A program made the position numbers and the translations under genes. Of a stretch of 43,410 bases of DNA, positions 30,751 to 39,125 are shown one piece after another; the stretch's first letter is position 1; the number at the start of each line of letters is the position of its first letter. The stretch comes from Spirochaetales bacterium (GTDB taxonomy: Bacteria; Spirochaetota; Spirochaetia; Treponematales; Treponemataceae), in the NCBI GenBank assembly GCA_003246765.1, contig QKDA01000027.1:1-43410 (forward strand). The letters run 5' to 3'. The notes below the pieces were generated by a model. The model was not told the DNA's origin and did no database searches. It was given only the letters and a program-made list of their open reading frames with translations.

Positions 30751-32221
30751 TATTGATAAAGTCCTCCTTCCGTTTCAGAAGAAATGGATTGAGGACGAGT
30801 CAAAACTAAAAATATGGGAAAAATCCCGTCGCATAGGCGCTTCATGGACCGAAGCGCTTAACGCAGTTTTGCATTCCATGATCGAAAACGGAACGTCGAC
30901 CTATTACATGTCCTACAATAAGGATATGACCAGGCAGTTTATAGACGACTGTGTTTTCTGGTGCCGTAACCTTCAGATAGCGGCCATCGAGCTTGGTGAG
31001 GAAATAATCCGAAGGGAAGACGAAGACTTCACCGTATTCCGCATTCGGTTCGCGAGCGGTTGCGTCATAGAGGCGCTTCCGTCTCGCGCCTATTCCCTGA
31101 GATCCAAGCAGGGCCGTATCGTTCTGGATGAAGCTGCCTTTACCGACGAATTCACCGAGGTGATAAAGGCCGGTCTTGCGCTCCTGATCTGGGGCGGCTC
31201 CCTTACCATCCTTTCGTCCCATAACGGCGACGATAACCCTTTCAATCTTCTCGTGAAGGATATCCGGGAAGGAAAAGAAAAGGGATGGAGTATTCACCGG
31301 GTCACCTTCCTGGAGGCGGTAGAGCAGGGACTCTATCGGCGTATTTGCCTGAAATCGAAGCCCCGGAAAGAATGGGATTCCGAGGAAGAAAAAGAATGGA
31401 TTGCGGAAATCCGCGGGATCTACAAGGATAACGTCGAGGAAGAGCTTGACGTGATCCCCCGTCGGGCCGGAACCAAGTATTTCCCGCGGGCGATGCTCGA
31501 CCAGTGCATCGATGCCGGTGTTGAACTCGTTCGTCTTAACTGTCGGGACGATTTCATGTGGGAACGCGTTGAGAAACGGGAAAAGTTCGTGCGCTCATGG
31601 TTCATGACCGAAGCCGCTCCCATTCTGCGGTCCCTTGAAGGGCGTGTCTTTTTCGGGCAGGACTTTGCCCGCTCCGGTGACCTTTCATTTATCTGGCTTG
31701 CCGAGGAAGCGACCCTCAAGGACCTTGATACCCGACTCCTCTTTGAGCTGCGGAACGTTCCGTATGATCAGCAGTGGCAGATTATACAACTTATAGTAGA
31801 AACCGTGAAAGAGTTCGGCGGCATGGCGCTAGACGGACGGGGAAACGGCCAGGCCCTTGCGGAGATCGCGAGCCAGCAGTATCCCGGATCAGCCGTGTGC
31901 GTGATGCCTTCGCGACCCTGGTACGCCGAATGGTTCCCGAAGCTCAAAGGCAGGATCGAGTCACGTGAGTGGATCATACCGGACGACGAATATATCCTCG
32001 GAGACTTCGGGGCTGTATCGTACAAGAACGGGGTTCCGATGATCGTTGATCGCGTATCCGACCGTACCAAAGCGGAAGGTGGAGCCGGTGGAGCCCGGCA
32101 CGGTGACGGCGCGATCGGCGCGGTGCTGTGCCTTCACGCCTGGATGGAGTGCTCAGCGCTGGCCGCCCCCGTCGTCGTTCCGGGCACAAGAAGCCGGGCT
32201 AATATGTTCCGTGGTTACTGA
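30740..32221 (+). CDS. Terminase large subunit (Mu gp28-like)
   Basis: DNA-packaging motor and nuclease, 493 aa from the ATG at 30740. The ATPase part has a deviant Walker A (KSRRIGAS, 28-35) and Walker B RIVLDEA (126-132). The RNase H-like nuclease part shows FFGQDFARSGD with a catalytic Asp and a later ALDGRGNG. It binds the portal vertex of the prohead. The longer frame upstream is a shadow of the small subunit gene. Confidence 0.87.
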   Translation: MENDIDKVLLPFQKKWIEDESKLKIWEKSRRIGASWTEALNAVLHSMIENGTSTYYMSYNKDMTRQFIDDCVFWCRNLQIAAIELGEEIIRREDEDFTVFRIRFASGCVIEALPSRAYSLRSKQGRIVLDEAAFTDEFTEVIKAGLALLIWGGSLTILSSHNGDDNPFNLLVKDIREGKEKGWSIHRVTFLEAVEQGLYRRICLKSKPRKEWDSEEEKEWIAEIRGIYKDNVEEELDVIPRRAGTKYFPRAMLDQCIDAGVELVRLNCRDDFMWERVEKREKFVRSWFMTEAAPILRSLEGRVFFGQDFARSGDLSFIWLAEEATLKDLDTRLLFELRNVPYDQQWQIIQLIVETVKEFGGMALDGRGNGQALAEIASQQYPGSAVCVMPSRPWYAEWFPKLKGRIESREWIIPDDEYILGDFGAVSYKNGVPMIVDRVSDRTKAEGGAGGARHGDGAIGAVLCLHAWMECSALAAPVVVPGTRSRANMFRGY

Positions 32222-32231
32222 GGAGTAAAGT

Positions 32232-33437
32232 ATGGCACGGACCGCAAACATCAAGTCGCGCGTTATCGATATTAACGTTTTCCGCTCGATCGTTTCCCAT
32301 CTTGAGGATACGGACGCGTGGCTTTCTTCCGTAGGGGAAAGCCAGTCGGTATTTACCGCGATGATGGACGACCCGAAGGTTGAATCCCTCGTAAACAACC
32401 GGAAGGACCGGGTGCTTCAGATGCAGGGATCGTTCACCGACACGAAAAACAAGATGGTAAGCGAAGCGTGCGCGAAGCACCTCGGCTTCAATACCTTCCA
32501 GAAACTCAACCGGGTCCTTCTCAACGCCATCCCGTTCGGTATCGCCCTTTGCGAAGTGAACTGGGAGCTGAAGGACGGATTATACGTTCCCGAGTCTTTT
32601 ACTCCAATCCCGAGAACCGCGATTTCATTTCCCAATTACGCATCCGATCCCTTCACCCCATGGCTTTCGGCCACGAGTAAGCCGCTCAGTGATCCTTTCA
32701 AATTCATGGTTCACCGGAACGATGCCGGAGACGGTAACGTATGGGGGCGCCCGGCCATTCGCTCATCGTACTGGGCGTGGAAGTTCAAGCGCCTCGGTTT
32801 CAAGTTCTGGATTATGGCTGCCGAGCGAATCGGCGTTCCTTCCATCCTCGCCATCTTCGAAGCCCGTACCGACACTGACGCGGATGCCCGCGCAAAGACC
32901 CTGAACAATCTGATGGCCGAAATTGGCAGCGGGAGCACCGGAGCCCTCGGCAACGTGAAGGATATCAAGGTGGTGGAAAGCGCCATCGCTGACTTTGAAA
33001 AGATCGTGGATACCTGTAACGCCGAAATCGCCTATGGCATTACCGGACAAACCCTGACCACCAATCAGGCAGAATACGGCACGAAGGCGCAAGGGGAGCT
33101 TCACAGCAAGACCTATGATTCCACTACCTTCGGTGACGCATACCTCCTCCAGGAGACGGACCAGCGCCTGGTTGACTGGTTCTGCGAGATCAACTTTCCC
33201 GGCGAAGAGGTTCCGACCTATGATATAGATTCGACCGACTACGCCCCATGGGAAATCGTCAGGGACGCGATTGACCGCGGGGTGCCCGTTTCCCTTTCGT
33301 CGCTCTACGAGAAGAACCATCTTCCCAAGCCGAAAAACGAAGCCGATACCTTCTTGAAACCTGCGGGTTCCCCTGCGCCGATGTTCAGCGACCGAGGGAG
33401 CAACCGGGATTCTTTTTTTTTTCGGACGAGGCGGTAA
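32232..33437 (+). CDS. Portal protein, DUF935 (Mu gp29-like), ending at a T10 frameshift site
   Basis: Ring at the capsid vertex through which DNA passes. 401 aa with the DUF935 core: FNTFQKLNRVLLNAIPFGIA, GRPAIRSSYWAWKFKRLG and AYGITGQTLTTNQAEYGTKA. Mu-type portals are usually longer, with an extra helical C-terminal domain. Here the frame ends five codons after a run of ten T (33413-33422). That domain appears to continue in the -1 frame (SDEAVKSEIAKADRLD and on) and runs without a stop into MuF. Either a frameshifted portal-MuF fusion is made, or the gene is mutated or mis-sequenced. Confidence 0.82.
   Translation: MARTANIKSRVIDINVFRSIVSHLEDTDAWLSSVGESQSVFTAMMDDPKVESLVNNRKDRVLQMQGSFTDTKNKMVSEACAKHLGFNTFQKLNRVLLNAIPFGIALCEVNWELKDGLYVPESFTPIPRTAISFPNYASDPFTPWLSATSKPLSDPFKFMVHRNDAGDGNVWGRPAIRSSYWAWKFKRLGFKFWIMAAERIGVPSILAIFEARTDTDADARAKTLNNLMAEIGSGSTGALGNVKDIKVVESAIADFEKIVDTCNAEIAYGITGQTLTTNQAEYGTKAQGELHSKTYDSTTFGDAYLLQETDQRLVDWFCEINFPGEEVPTYDIDSTDYAPWEIVRDAIDRGVPVSLSSLYEKNHLPKPKNEADTFLKPAGSPAPMFSDRGSNRDSFFFRTRR
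33413..33422 (+). other. T10 slippery run, putative -1 frameshift site (portal to MuF)
   Basis: Ten consecutive T at the end of the portal gene. The zero frame reads TTT TTT TTT CGG and stops at 33435. A -1 shift goes on with TCG GAC GAG and stays open to 35152. Ribosomal slippage or polymerase slippage on the T-run would give a fusion of about 973 aa. A homopolymer sequencing error is the main alternative. Confidence 0.5.
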
Positions 33438-33559
33438 AGAGCGAGATCGCTAAAGCTGACCGACTCGACTCTATCGACGATCACGCTCGGACGTTCGTAT
33501 CCGGGAGTTTCGCGCGGAGACTCCGGGGCTTTATCGATCAGATTATAGAAAAACCTGAC

Positions 33560-35152
33560 TTGCTCGATTCGGTTGAAGCGCTTCCGGTTGACTGGGAAGC
33601 AGCGATCGCTACGGCCGACCTTTTTACCCGATCGATTCTCATGGGCATCGATCACGCTCTTCCCACTTCACATAACTTTGCCGAGGATATCCCGGTGGAA
33701 GTGCTTTCATTCGAGGAAGCGGTCAAATACATGCGATCCCGTCTACCGCTTTCAGCTCGCGAGTACTATGAACTCGACGACAAGATGCGGTACCGTGCCT
33801 TCGCCGTTTCCCGGCTTGCCGACGCCGATGCCGTAGCCCAGGTAAAAAAGTACCTTCAGAAGAGCCTTGACGAAGGCGGAACGCTCGATGACTTCCGTAA
33901 GTTCACCAATGAAGAGCTGCTTGACGCGACCGGGCTCGGCCAAACCGCCGGATGGTACTGGGAAACGGTATACCGCACCAACGTGCAGACGGCTTACAAC
34001 GTCGGCCGGGCAATCGGTTTCGATTCGGCGCACCCCATCGCCCTTGAACTCATCGGCGTAAACGACCTCAGGCAAACCGAATTTTGCCGAAGTGTGACCG
34101 ATCCACCGTTCCGCCGACCCTATGGGGATACAGTATGGGAAACCATGTGGCCGCCCTTTCATTTCAACTGCCGCACGACAGTTCGGGGGATTTATGACCA
34201 GGAAGAGATTGACGGAGAGGGTGGTCCTGACAGGTTCTACACGATCGCTGGACAAGATGCCCCGGAACCAGGATGGGGTTCAAACCCGCTCGACGGATCA
34301 GACTGGTGGGAGATGACCCCGGCCATGAAGAAGCGGGCCAAGAAAGCGAAGATCGACAAGGAAATCAAGAAAGCCCGTGAAGTCCTTGTGGAACAGCCGA
34401 AAAAGCTGGAATACCGGGAATCCCGGACGATCGCCGAGGCGAACAAGTTCGCGCGTAACGACCTTGGTCTGACCGGTTCCAGTTACTCGGGTTGCCACGT
34501 AGAAGCCGCGAATGAATGGAACCGGTCCCTTGTCAAGAACCTGAACCAGTTCCCGGAAGTCCAGGGCTTGCGCTACGTGGGATCCTTCGCCGATGCGAAA
34601 AAGAAATATACCGCTGCAAGAACCGAGACACTATTGGAGAAACTGAAAGCAGATTATCCAGGGTTCAGTGAAGAGACGCTGCGAAAGAGCGCCAAGAAGA
34701 TGGCCAGGAAAGCGGCGGAACAGACCTATGTTTCATCGGCCCATGGACTGATGTATTACGGTGACATTGACGAGATCAAAGGTATCGCGCTCAATGACCG
34801 TCTTGCCTCAAATCCGGAATGGCACCGAATGCTGCGTAAACGAGAGGTCAATAATAGGTACAAGGTCATCGGAGGGGATAGCATCGGGGCGATCGCAGAT
34901 CATGAGTTTGGGCACGTTCTGGACAACTGGCTCGACATCAGCGATAATTCCGATGTGCAGCGAATTTTCTCCAAGCTCAAGGCCGATGACGGCGTGGAGT
35001 TGCTTTCGGGTTACGGGACTTCAAACATTCATGAAATGATTGCCGAAAGCTGGGCAGAATGGCGGAACAATCCGGTACCGCGAGAGACGGCAACGAGCGT
35101 CGCAGAAATAATCTTGAGGAGGTACGCCGAATGGAAAAAGCAGAATTCATAG
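33560..35152 (+). CDS. MuF-type head protein with C-terminal zinc-metallopeptidase-like toxin domain
   Basis: The MuF domain (SPP1 gp7/Mu gp30) lies at about residues 46-215, with LSFEEAVKYMRSRLPLS and the typical end HFNCRTTV; it is packed with the portal in the virion. After a Lys-rich linker a second domain (about 290-530) carries HEFGH (448-452) and a downstream glutamate motif IHEMIAESWAEW (E492, E496), the gluzincin pattern; HEFGH with such a helix resembles the M34/anthrax lethal factor type. The listed start is a TTG without a ribosome site. The GTG at 33695 (GAGG eight bases before) is a better independent start, and the frame is open upstream to the T10 site. MuF fused to toxin domains is a known phage toxin class. 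Confidence 0.78.
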   Translation: MLDSVEALPVDWEAAIATADLFTRSILMGIDHALPTSHNFAEDIPVEVLSFEEAVKYMRSRLPLSAREYYELDDKMRYRAFAVSRLADADAVAQVKKYLQKSLDEGGTLDDFRKFTNEELLDATGLGQTAGWYWETVYRTNVQTAYNVGRAIGFDSAHPIALELIGVNDLRQTEFCRSVTDPPFRRPYGDTVWETMWPPFHFNCRTTVRGIYDQEEIDGEGGPDRFYTIAGQDAPEPGWGSNPLDGSDWWEMTPAMKKRAKKAKIDKEIKKAREVLVEQPKKLEYRESRTIAEANKFARNDLGLTGSSYSGCHVEAANEWNRSLVKNLNQFPEVQGLRYVGSFADAKKKYTAARTETLLEKLKADYPGFSEETLRKSAKKMARKAAEQTYVSSAHGLMYYGDIDEIKGIALNDRLASNPEWHRMLRKREVNNRYKVIGGDSIGAIADHEFGHVLDNWLDISDNSDVQRIFSKLKADDGVELLSGYGTSNIHEMIAESWAEWRNNPVPRETATSVAEIILRRYAEWKKQNS

Positions 35153-35298
35153 AGAAAGCCGGAGCGGCTGGTGCCGACCAGGAGTTTATCGATTGGGCTA
35201 TCAAGTTCCACGAGGAAGACGGGGGCGAAGGTTTTCATATGCCCTACGAGATCATCCTTGATGAATACCAAGCGACCAAAAAAACATATGTTTCCTGA
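35131..35298 (+). CDS. Small acidic protein, candidate immunity protein for the MuF toxin
   Basis: 55 aa from the ATG at 35131, with GAGGAGG eight bases upstream. It overlaps the MuF stop by 22 bases and a strong terminator follows directly. The peptide is rich in Glu and Asp (QEFIDWAIKFHEEDGGEG) and has no signal or membrane segment. No homologue recognised. Small, acidic, overlapping and last in the transcript is the usual picture for an immunity gene, so protection of the lysogen from the metallopeptidase is a reasonable inference, not a proof. Confidence 0.5.
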   Translation: MEKAEFIEKAGAAGADQEFIDWAIKFHEEDGGEGFHMPYEIILDEYQATKKTYVS

Positions 35299-35588
35299 CG
35301 ATCTACCGGCTGCCTTCAGCCGGTTTTTTTATGCCCAAACCGGGGCAACCCCGGAAAATCATCTTTTCGGCCTCACCTGACGGCTGGGATATCAAGCAAA
35401 TACCCCCTTTTCAACGATAATTCACCGTTGAATGGCAATTTTCCGTCAAAATGCGTCCATCCGGGCGTTTTGCTTCCTGACCCCCTCTTAAAATCCATTT
35501 TCGGAATTTTACCTTTTCCCTCATTTCTCCCCAGAAAAGCCCGTCATGCACCCCCTCGTGAGAAAGTATCTACGAGGAGGTTGAGACG
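35299..35588. other. Non-coding gap between the MuF toxin block and the protease gene
   Basis: 290 bases without a convincing gene. It holds the terminator, a second small stem CCGGGG/CCCCGG (35340-35354), an inverted repeat TTCAACG/CGTTGAA near 35,413-35,435, and CCTCGT/ACGAGG (35554-35577), whose right arm touches the ribosome site of the next gene. A late promoter may lie here, but I cannot point to one. Confidence 0.45.
35305..35330 (+). terminator. Strong intrinsic terminator after the immunity candidate
   Basis: ACCGGCTG (35305-35312), loop CCTT, CAGCCGGT (35317-35324), then a run of T to 35330: a perfect 8-bp stem. It splits the head gene block into two transcripts. Confidence 0.88.
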
Positions 35589-36506
35589 GTGAGAAAACTC
35601 AGAACCCTGCAGCTTGCCCGCGTGGGAAAGTTCGGGCAGGACGGAGCGGAAATTACCAAGGCCGACCTCGCGGAAGTAGCCGAAACGTTCACCCCGAAGC
35701 GCCCGGTCACGGTCGGGCATGACGGCGCGAAGACGGATATGGAGCCGAAGTTCGGCGACGTGTTCGCGGTCGCGCTTGCGGAAGGCGGGAACGTACTCAA
35801 CGGCGAAGTCGCTTTCCGCCCCGAGGTGGAGGGGCTTTATTCCGACGGGTACTACGACGGGTGGTCGGTTTCGATCCCCCGACGCGCTTCCGACGGGAAA
35901 CGGTATCTTCACCATCTCGCGATTCTCGGCGCTACCCCGCCGAAGATTCCGGGGCTGGAAGAACTGTCCGCGGTCGACATCAACTACGGCGACGGCGATG
36001 TCGTCGCGAACTTTCAGTTTTCGGGCAAGATCCCGGAGGAGGAAGAAAAAGTGGATCCTAAAGACAGAAGGATTGCTGATCTGGAGGCTGAAAACGCAGC
36101 CCTCAAGAAGAAACCCGCCGAGGTGGCACCGGTTGCGACTCCGGCGGCAGAATCGGCGTCTGCCGCTGACGCTACCAAAGACGCGGCGTTCGCTGACCAG
36201 ATGAAGAAGATGTCGGGTGAGCTGCTGGAAAGCCGCGTGAACAACTTCGAAGGACGGATCAAGGACAAGGTGCCCGCCGGGATACTCCCCAAGGCGCGGG
36301 AGCTTGCCAAGCGGATCGGTGATTCCGATGCATTCGAGTTCGCCGACGGCGACAAGAAACGCAGCGCTCGGCCCATCGAGGTTCTGGAGGAAATCCTTTC
36401 CGCCTGGCCCCAGATGAATCTCGGCCCGAGCGACAACGACTATTCGGACGCGAAAGGCCCCGACGGGAAGCCGATCGACTGGAACGCGCTCGCCGCCAAG
36501 GCGTAA
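35589..36506 (+). CDS. Prohead protease / scaffold precursor (Mu gpI-like)
   Basis: 305 aa from a GTG at 35589 with AGGAGG eight bases upstream. The N-terminal half (about 1-150) is the Mu-I type serine protease: VGHDGAKTD with a candidate His, YYDGWSVSIPRR with a candidate Ser, and HHLAILGATPPKIPGL. The C-terminal half is a helical, Ala/Glu-rich scaffold. In Mu the protease cuts the scaffold and itself during head maturation. An in-frame internal start for the scaffold alone is visible at 36051. Confidence 0.78.
   Translation: MRKLRTLQLARVGKFGQDGAEITKADLAEVAETFTPKRPVTVGHDGAKTDMEPKFGDVFAVALAEGGNVLNGEVAFRPEVEGLYSDGYYDGWSVSIPRRASDGKRYLHHLAILGATPPKIPGLEELSAVDINYGDGDVVANFQFSGKIPEEEEKVDPKDRRIADLEAENAALKKKPAEVAPVATPAAESASAADATKDAAFADQMKKMSGELLESRVNNFEGRIKDKVPAGILPKARELAKRIGDSDAFEFADGDKKRSARPIEVLEEILSAWPQMNLGPSDNDYSDAKGPDGKPIDWNALAAKA
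36051..36506 (+). CDS. Internal-start scaffold protein (Mu gpZ-like)
   Basis: In-frame GTG at 36051 within the protease gene, preceded by GGAGGAGGAAG. It would give 151 aa made only of the coiled-coil scaffold part (DPKDRRIADLEAENAALKKK and on). Mu makes its scaffold Z in the same way from inside gene I. Support is the ribosome site and the domain border; no protein data. Confidence 0.5.
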   Translation: MDPKDRRIADLEAENAALKKKPAEVAPVATPAAESASAADATKDAAFADQMKKMSGELLESRVNNFEGRIKDKVPAGILPKARELAKRIGDSDAFEFADGDKKRSARPIEVLEEILSAWPQMNLGPSDNDYSDAKGPDGKPIDWNALAAKA

Positions 36507-36523
36507 GGCGATAAGGAGGAATC

Positions 36524-36910
36524 ATGGTAGCTTACGAAAACACGGAAACCGCCGCAGGCGATCGCGGCGTGGTCGCACCGGGGCATCCCCCCATGCTGGA
36601 TACTATCGTCCTTACGGACGAGACGGCAGTATTCAACGCTGGTACGGTCTTGCGAAAGTCGACCGGCGTCGATACCTACGAGGCGGCGGCTCCGGCCGAT
36701 ACCTTGGTCGAGGGCGCGACGTGCGTTCTCATCCAGGATACCGACGGTAAGAACCCGGAGTACCAGGGCCTTTTCCACGGCATGGTCGTTTCCGGCCGCC
36801 TCATCGACGCGAGCGGAGCCGATCCGGTCGCGGCGGGGGACACGCTCAAGGGGAAACTCCCCGCCATCGGCATTCACCTTACCCAGCTTTTCGTTGGGGA
36901 AGAGCAGTAG
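36524..36910 (+). CDS. Head decoration-like protein
   Basis: 128 aa between scaffold and capsid genes, with AAGGAGG before the ATG. The beta-rich sequence includes TIVLTDETAVFNAGTVLRKS and VSGRLIDASGADPVAAGDTL, similar in layout to the head-stabilising decoration proteins (lambda gpD-type) found at this place in many phages. No catalytic motif. The assignment rests mainly on position and composition. Confidence 0.55.
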   Translation: MVAYENTETAAGDRGVVAPGHPPMLDTIVLTDETAVFNAGTVLRKSTGVDTYEAAAPADTLVEGATCVLIQDTDGKNPEYQGLFHGMVVSGRLIDASGADPVAAGDTLKGKLPAIGIHLTQLFVGEEQ

Positions 36911-36920
36911 GAGATAGAAC

Positions 36921-37871
36921 ATGCCCATCATCATTAAACCCGAAGACGTCGCCCGAGTGATCAGTGCTGCCGCCCCGGAAACTTCGAACGCCCGCAAGTA
37001 TTTCACCAGGGCGATCAACCGGAACTCGACCCAGATCGCGATTTCCGACATCAAGAAGACCGTGGGGAATATCCCGGTCATCGCCCGCGGCGGAAACGGC
37101 GTTCGCCCGACCCACCGCGCCGACGTTACCGCCGTGATCCCCATGGCGATCGAGATCGACGACGTGCTCACCGCCGTCCAGATGGACGAGTACGAACGCG
37201 CCACCGGGCTCGGCAAGCAGCAGGTTATCGATACCCTTCTCGGGTACTGGTTCGAAGTCGTTCGCCGCACCACCCGCGCTCTTTGCGCCCAGGCTCACAA
37301 GGGAAGCATCGATTACATGATGCAGGCCGGTGACGAGATGGTACGGTACCAGGTCGAATACGGCACCGTGACCGGTAAAACCGACGCGACGGCGGTCGCG
37401 AGCCTCAAGGCTGGCCAGATCATCACGGCGATGGAAAGCCTGATCGACGTGATCAACGGGAACGGAATCGGCGGGGACGTAGAGTTCGTGGCCGAATCGT
37501 CGGTCTACTCCCAGCTCATCGAGGTCGCCTCGGCCCAGAAGAGCCTCCCCGTGACCATGGGTAGCGGGTTCATCGATTTCGGCGGATACCGGGTCATGCG
37601 CGACAACGACGTATGGCAGGATATCGCGGAGAACGGCACCAAGAGCACCAAGCGTATGCTCGCTACCGGCGAACTCCTCGCCCGCGCGGTCAACGCCGGT
37701 CAAGAGCTGGATTTCCTCCGCGTGGACGACACTGTCGCCCGCGAGGCCATGCCCATGTACTCCTTCACCAAGGAACGGAACGACCAGCGCGGTACCGACC
37801 TCTACGTGAAGTCGAAGCCCTTCCCCCTCGTGAACGTGAAGGGGCTCGCGGTCATGAAGTTCGGCGCGTAA
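36921..37871 (+). CDS. Major capsid protein (lambda gpE-like)
   Basis: 316 aa. The sequence fits the major capsid protein E family of HK97 fold: an N-terminal helix, ARGGNGVRPTHRADVTAVIP, then MAIEIDDVLTAVQMDEY, and a C-terminal RVMRDNDVWQ and SKPFPLVNVKGLAVMKF. It assembles the phage head with the scaffold. AGGAG precedes the ATG. A hairpin after the gene may raise its relative level by slowing readthrough or protecting the RNA. Confidence 0.8.
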   Translation: MPIIIKPEDVARVISAAAPETSNARKYFTRAINRNSTQIAISDIKKTVGNIPVIARGGNGVRPTHRADVTAVIPMAIEIDDVLTAVQMDEYERATGLGKQQVIDTLLGYWFEVVRRTTRALCAQAHKGSIDYMMQAGDEMVRYQVEYGTVTGKTDATAVASLKAGQIITAMESLIDVINGNGIGGDVEFVAESSVYSQLIEVASAQKSLPVTMGSGFIDFGGYRVMRDNDVWQDIAENGTKSTKRMLATGELLARAVNAGQELDFLRVDDTVAREAMPMYSFTKERNDQRGTDLYVKSKPFPLVNVKGLAVMKFGA

Positions 37872-37890
37872 CTGGACGCGTACATAACAA

Positions 37891-37920
37891 GGCCGTCCGC
37901 CGTCATCCTGGCGGGCGGTC
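37891..37920 (+). terminator. Hairpin after the capsid gene
   Basis: An 11-bp stem with two G-U pairs (37891-37901 with 37910-37920) and an eight-base loop, followed by AATTTC rather than a T-run. A partial terminator or RNA-stabilising element. Confidence 0.45.
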
Positions 37921-37947
37921 AATTTCAAATCGAATGAGGAAAACTAC

Positions 37948-38364
37948 ATGAATACCCTTTTTGCCTTCCTTGCCATCGTTATCACCACTTCAATCTTCGT
38001 GATCGCCTGCATTCAGGTTGCGAACAAACTCGGCCCTGTTTTTTCCAGGGGCGAAAGAATTGCCGGAACGCTCTTGGATACTAGGACTTCCAACGCGATC
38101 GAAACCGATCCGATTCAGGATCAGTTGACGGCCCTGGCCGACCGGCTCGATCATCTTACCGAACTATTGGTCGCCGTTCTCGATATGGCGAAAATCGAGG
38201 AACAGGCAGAACAAGCCGCCGTGGCGTCACCTCCCGTTTCTTCCGCTCCGAAAGCTGCGAAGGGAGCAGGACAGGCTATTCGGCGCAGACCCGCACCGGC
38301 CCCCGCCCGTGTCGGTAACGGAAGGCGAAAAATTACCGCGCCCACGGAAGGCGCTCCCGCGTGA
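37948..38364 (+). CDS. Small membrane-anchored phage protein, unknown
   Basis: 138 aa. One N-terminal membrane helix (about 4-26), a helical middle part (LTALADRLDHLTELLVAVLD), and an Ala/Pro/Arg-rich basic tail (RRRPAPAPARVGNGRRK). It lies between the capsid gene and the connector genes, with hairpins on both sides. GAGG is upstream. I do not recognise it; membrane anchoring is unusual for a gene at this place. Confidence 0.5.
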   Translation: MNTLFAFLAIVITTSIFVIACIQVANKLGPVFSRGERIAGTLLDTRTSNAIETDPIQDQLTALADRLDHLTELLVAVLDMAKIEEQAEQAAVASPPVSSAPKAAKGAGQAIRRRPAPAPARVGNGRRKITAPTEGAPA

Positions 38365-38382
38365 AAGACGCGGCATAGAATG

Positions 38383-38415
38383 GGGATGGCCAGTAAAAGG
38401 CCATCCCTTTTTTTT
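38383..38415 (+). terminator. Strong intrinsic terminator before the connector genes
   Basis: GGGATGGCC (38383-38391), loop AGTAAAA, GGCCATCCC (38399-38407), followed by eight T: a perfect 9-bp stem. Confidence 0.88.
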
Positions 38416-38447
38416 ATTTTAAGCTGGCGATGAAAAGGACGGTGACT

Positions 38448-38726
38448 ATGACCGGAAGAAGGATAGCCGACCGCGAGGACGGTCGATTGGACGGAATCGA
38501 ACCGGGAGACTATTGGCGGAATACCATGAACGGAAAATTTTACGCCGCCTGCCCGGTCCGTGATTCGAATGGAGGCTTGGTGCTCGGCGGGCTCGGAAAG
38601 CATCAGATCACGGAGCACGAAGACGGAACTATTACCGTTTCTCCGTCCATCCTGGTTATGGGCGGACCTGGATTAACCGAGGAACTATACCATGGTTTCC
38701 TGGAACGTGGCGTCTGGAGGAATTAA
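38448..38726 (+). CDS. Small hypothetical phage protein
   Basis: 92 aa from the ATG at 38448, with AAAAGGA upstream; an ATG at 38430 is possible but sits too close to the terminator. It contains GDYWRN, AACPVRDSNG, then ITEHEDGTITVSPSILV, a pattern faintly like DUF6527 proteins of phages. Two Gly-rich turns and a Trp-ending tail. Function unknown. It is placed just before the head-tail connector gene. Confidence 0.5.
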   Translation: MTGRRIADREDGRLDGIEPGDYWRNTMNGKFYAACPVRDSNGGLVLGGLGKHQITEHEDGTITVSPSILVMGGPGLTEELYHGFLERGVWRN

Positions 38727-38744
38727 TCCGGGGAGGATGAAGAA

Positions 38745-39125
38745 ATGGCATTAACGGTCGATGACGTAAAAAAGGAACTGCCCCCGCAGGACTACCGCAC
38801 GATGACCCTGGGCGACGACTCAGTGGCGGAACGCTGCCTTACCCGTGCGACGCTTTGGGTTAAGGGAAAGGTTGCTTCGACTGGAACGGAGTTTAACGAG
38901 GAAGACGTGATCGTCATGGAATGCATATTGAAGCGCGCCGTGTACGAGCTGTTTTCGTTCGTGGGTCAGGAATCGCGGGCCAAGATGAAAGAGCGCGACG
39001 TGGAAGACCTCATCGAATCTTACTTCGGCGATATCAAAACCAAGAACGACACGGCCACTGCTTCCGGTTCAGGACCAGCGGCGGGGTATATTTCAAAACC
39101 GTCGGTTCCAAGGTATGGGCGTTAA
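38745..39125 (+). CDS. Head-tail connector, DUF1320 (Mu gp36-like)
   Basis: 126 aa, mostly helical: LTVDDVKKELPPQDYRTMT, then RATLWVKGKV and CILKRAVYELFSF. This matches the DUF1320 pattern of proteins at the capsid-tail joint of Mu-like phages. The C-terminus is Ser/Ala/Gly-rich. GGGGAGG precedes the ATG. It overlaps the next gene by 11 bases. Confidence 0.7.
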   Translation: MALTVDDVKKELPPQDYRTMTLGDDSVAERCLTRATLWVKGKVASTGTEFNEEDVIVMECILKRAVYELFSFVGQESRAKMKERDVEDLIESYFGDIKTKNDTATASGSGPAAGYISKPSVPRYGR

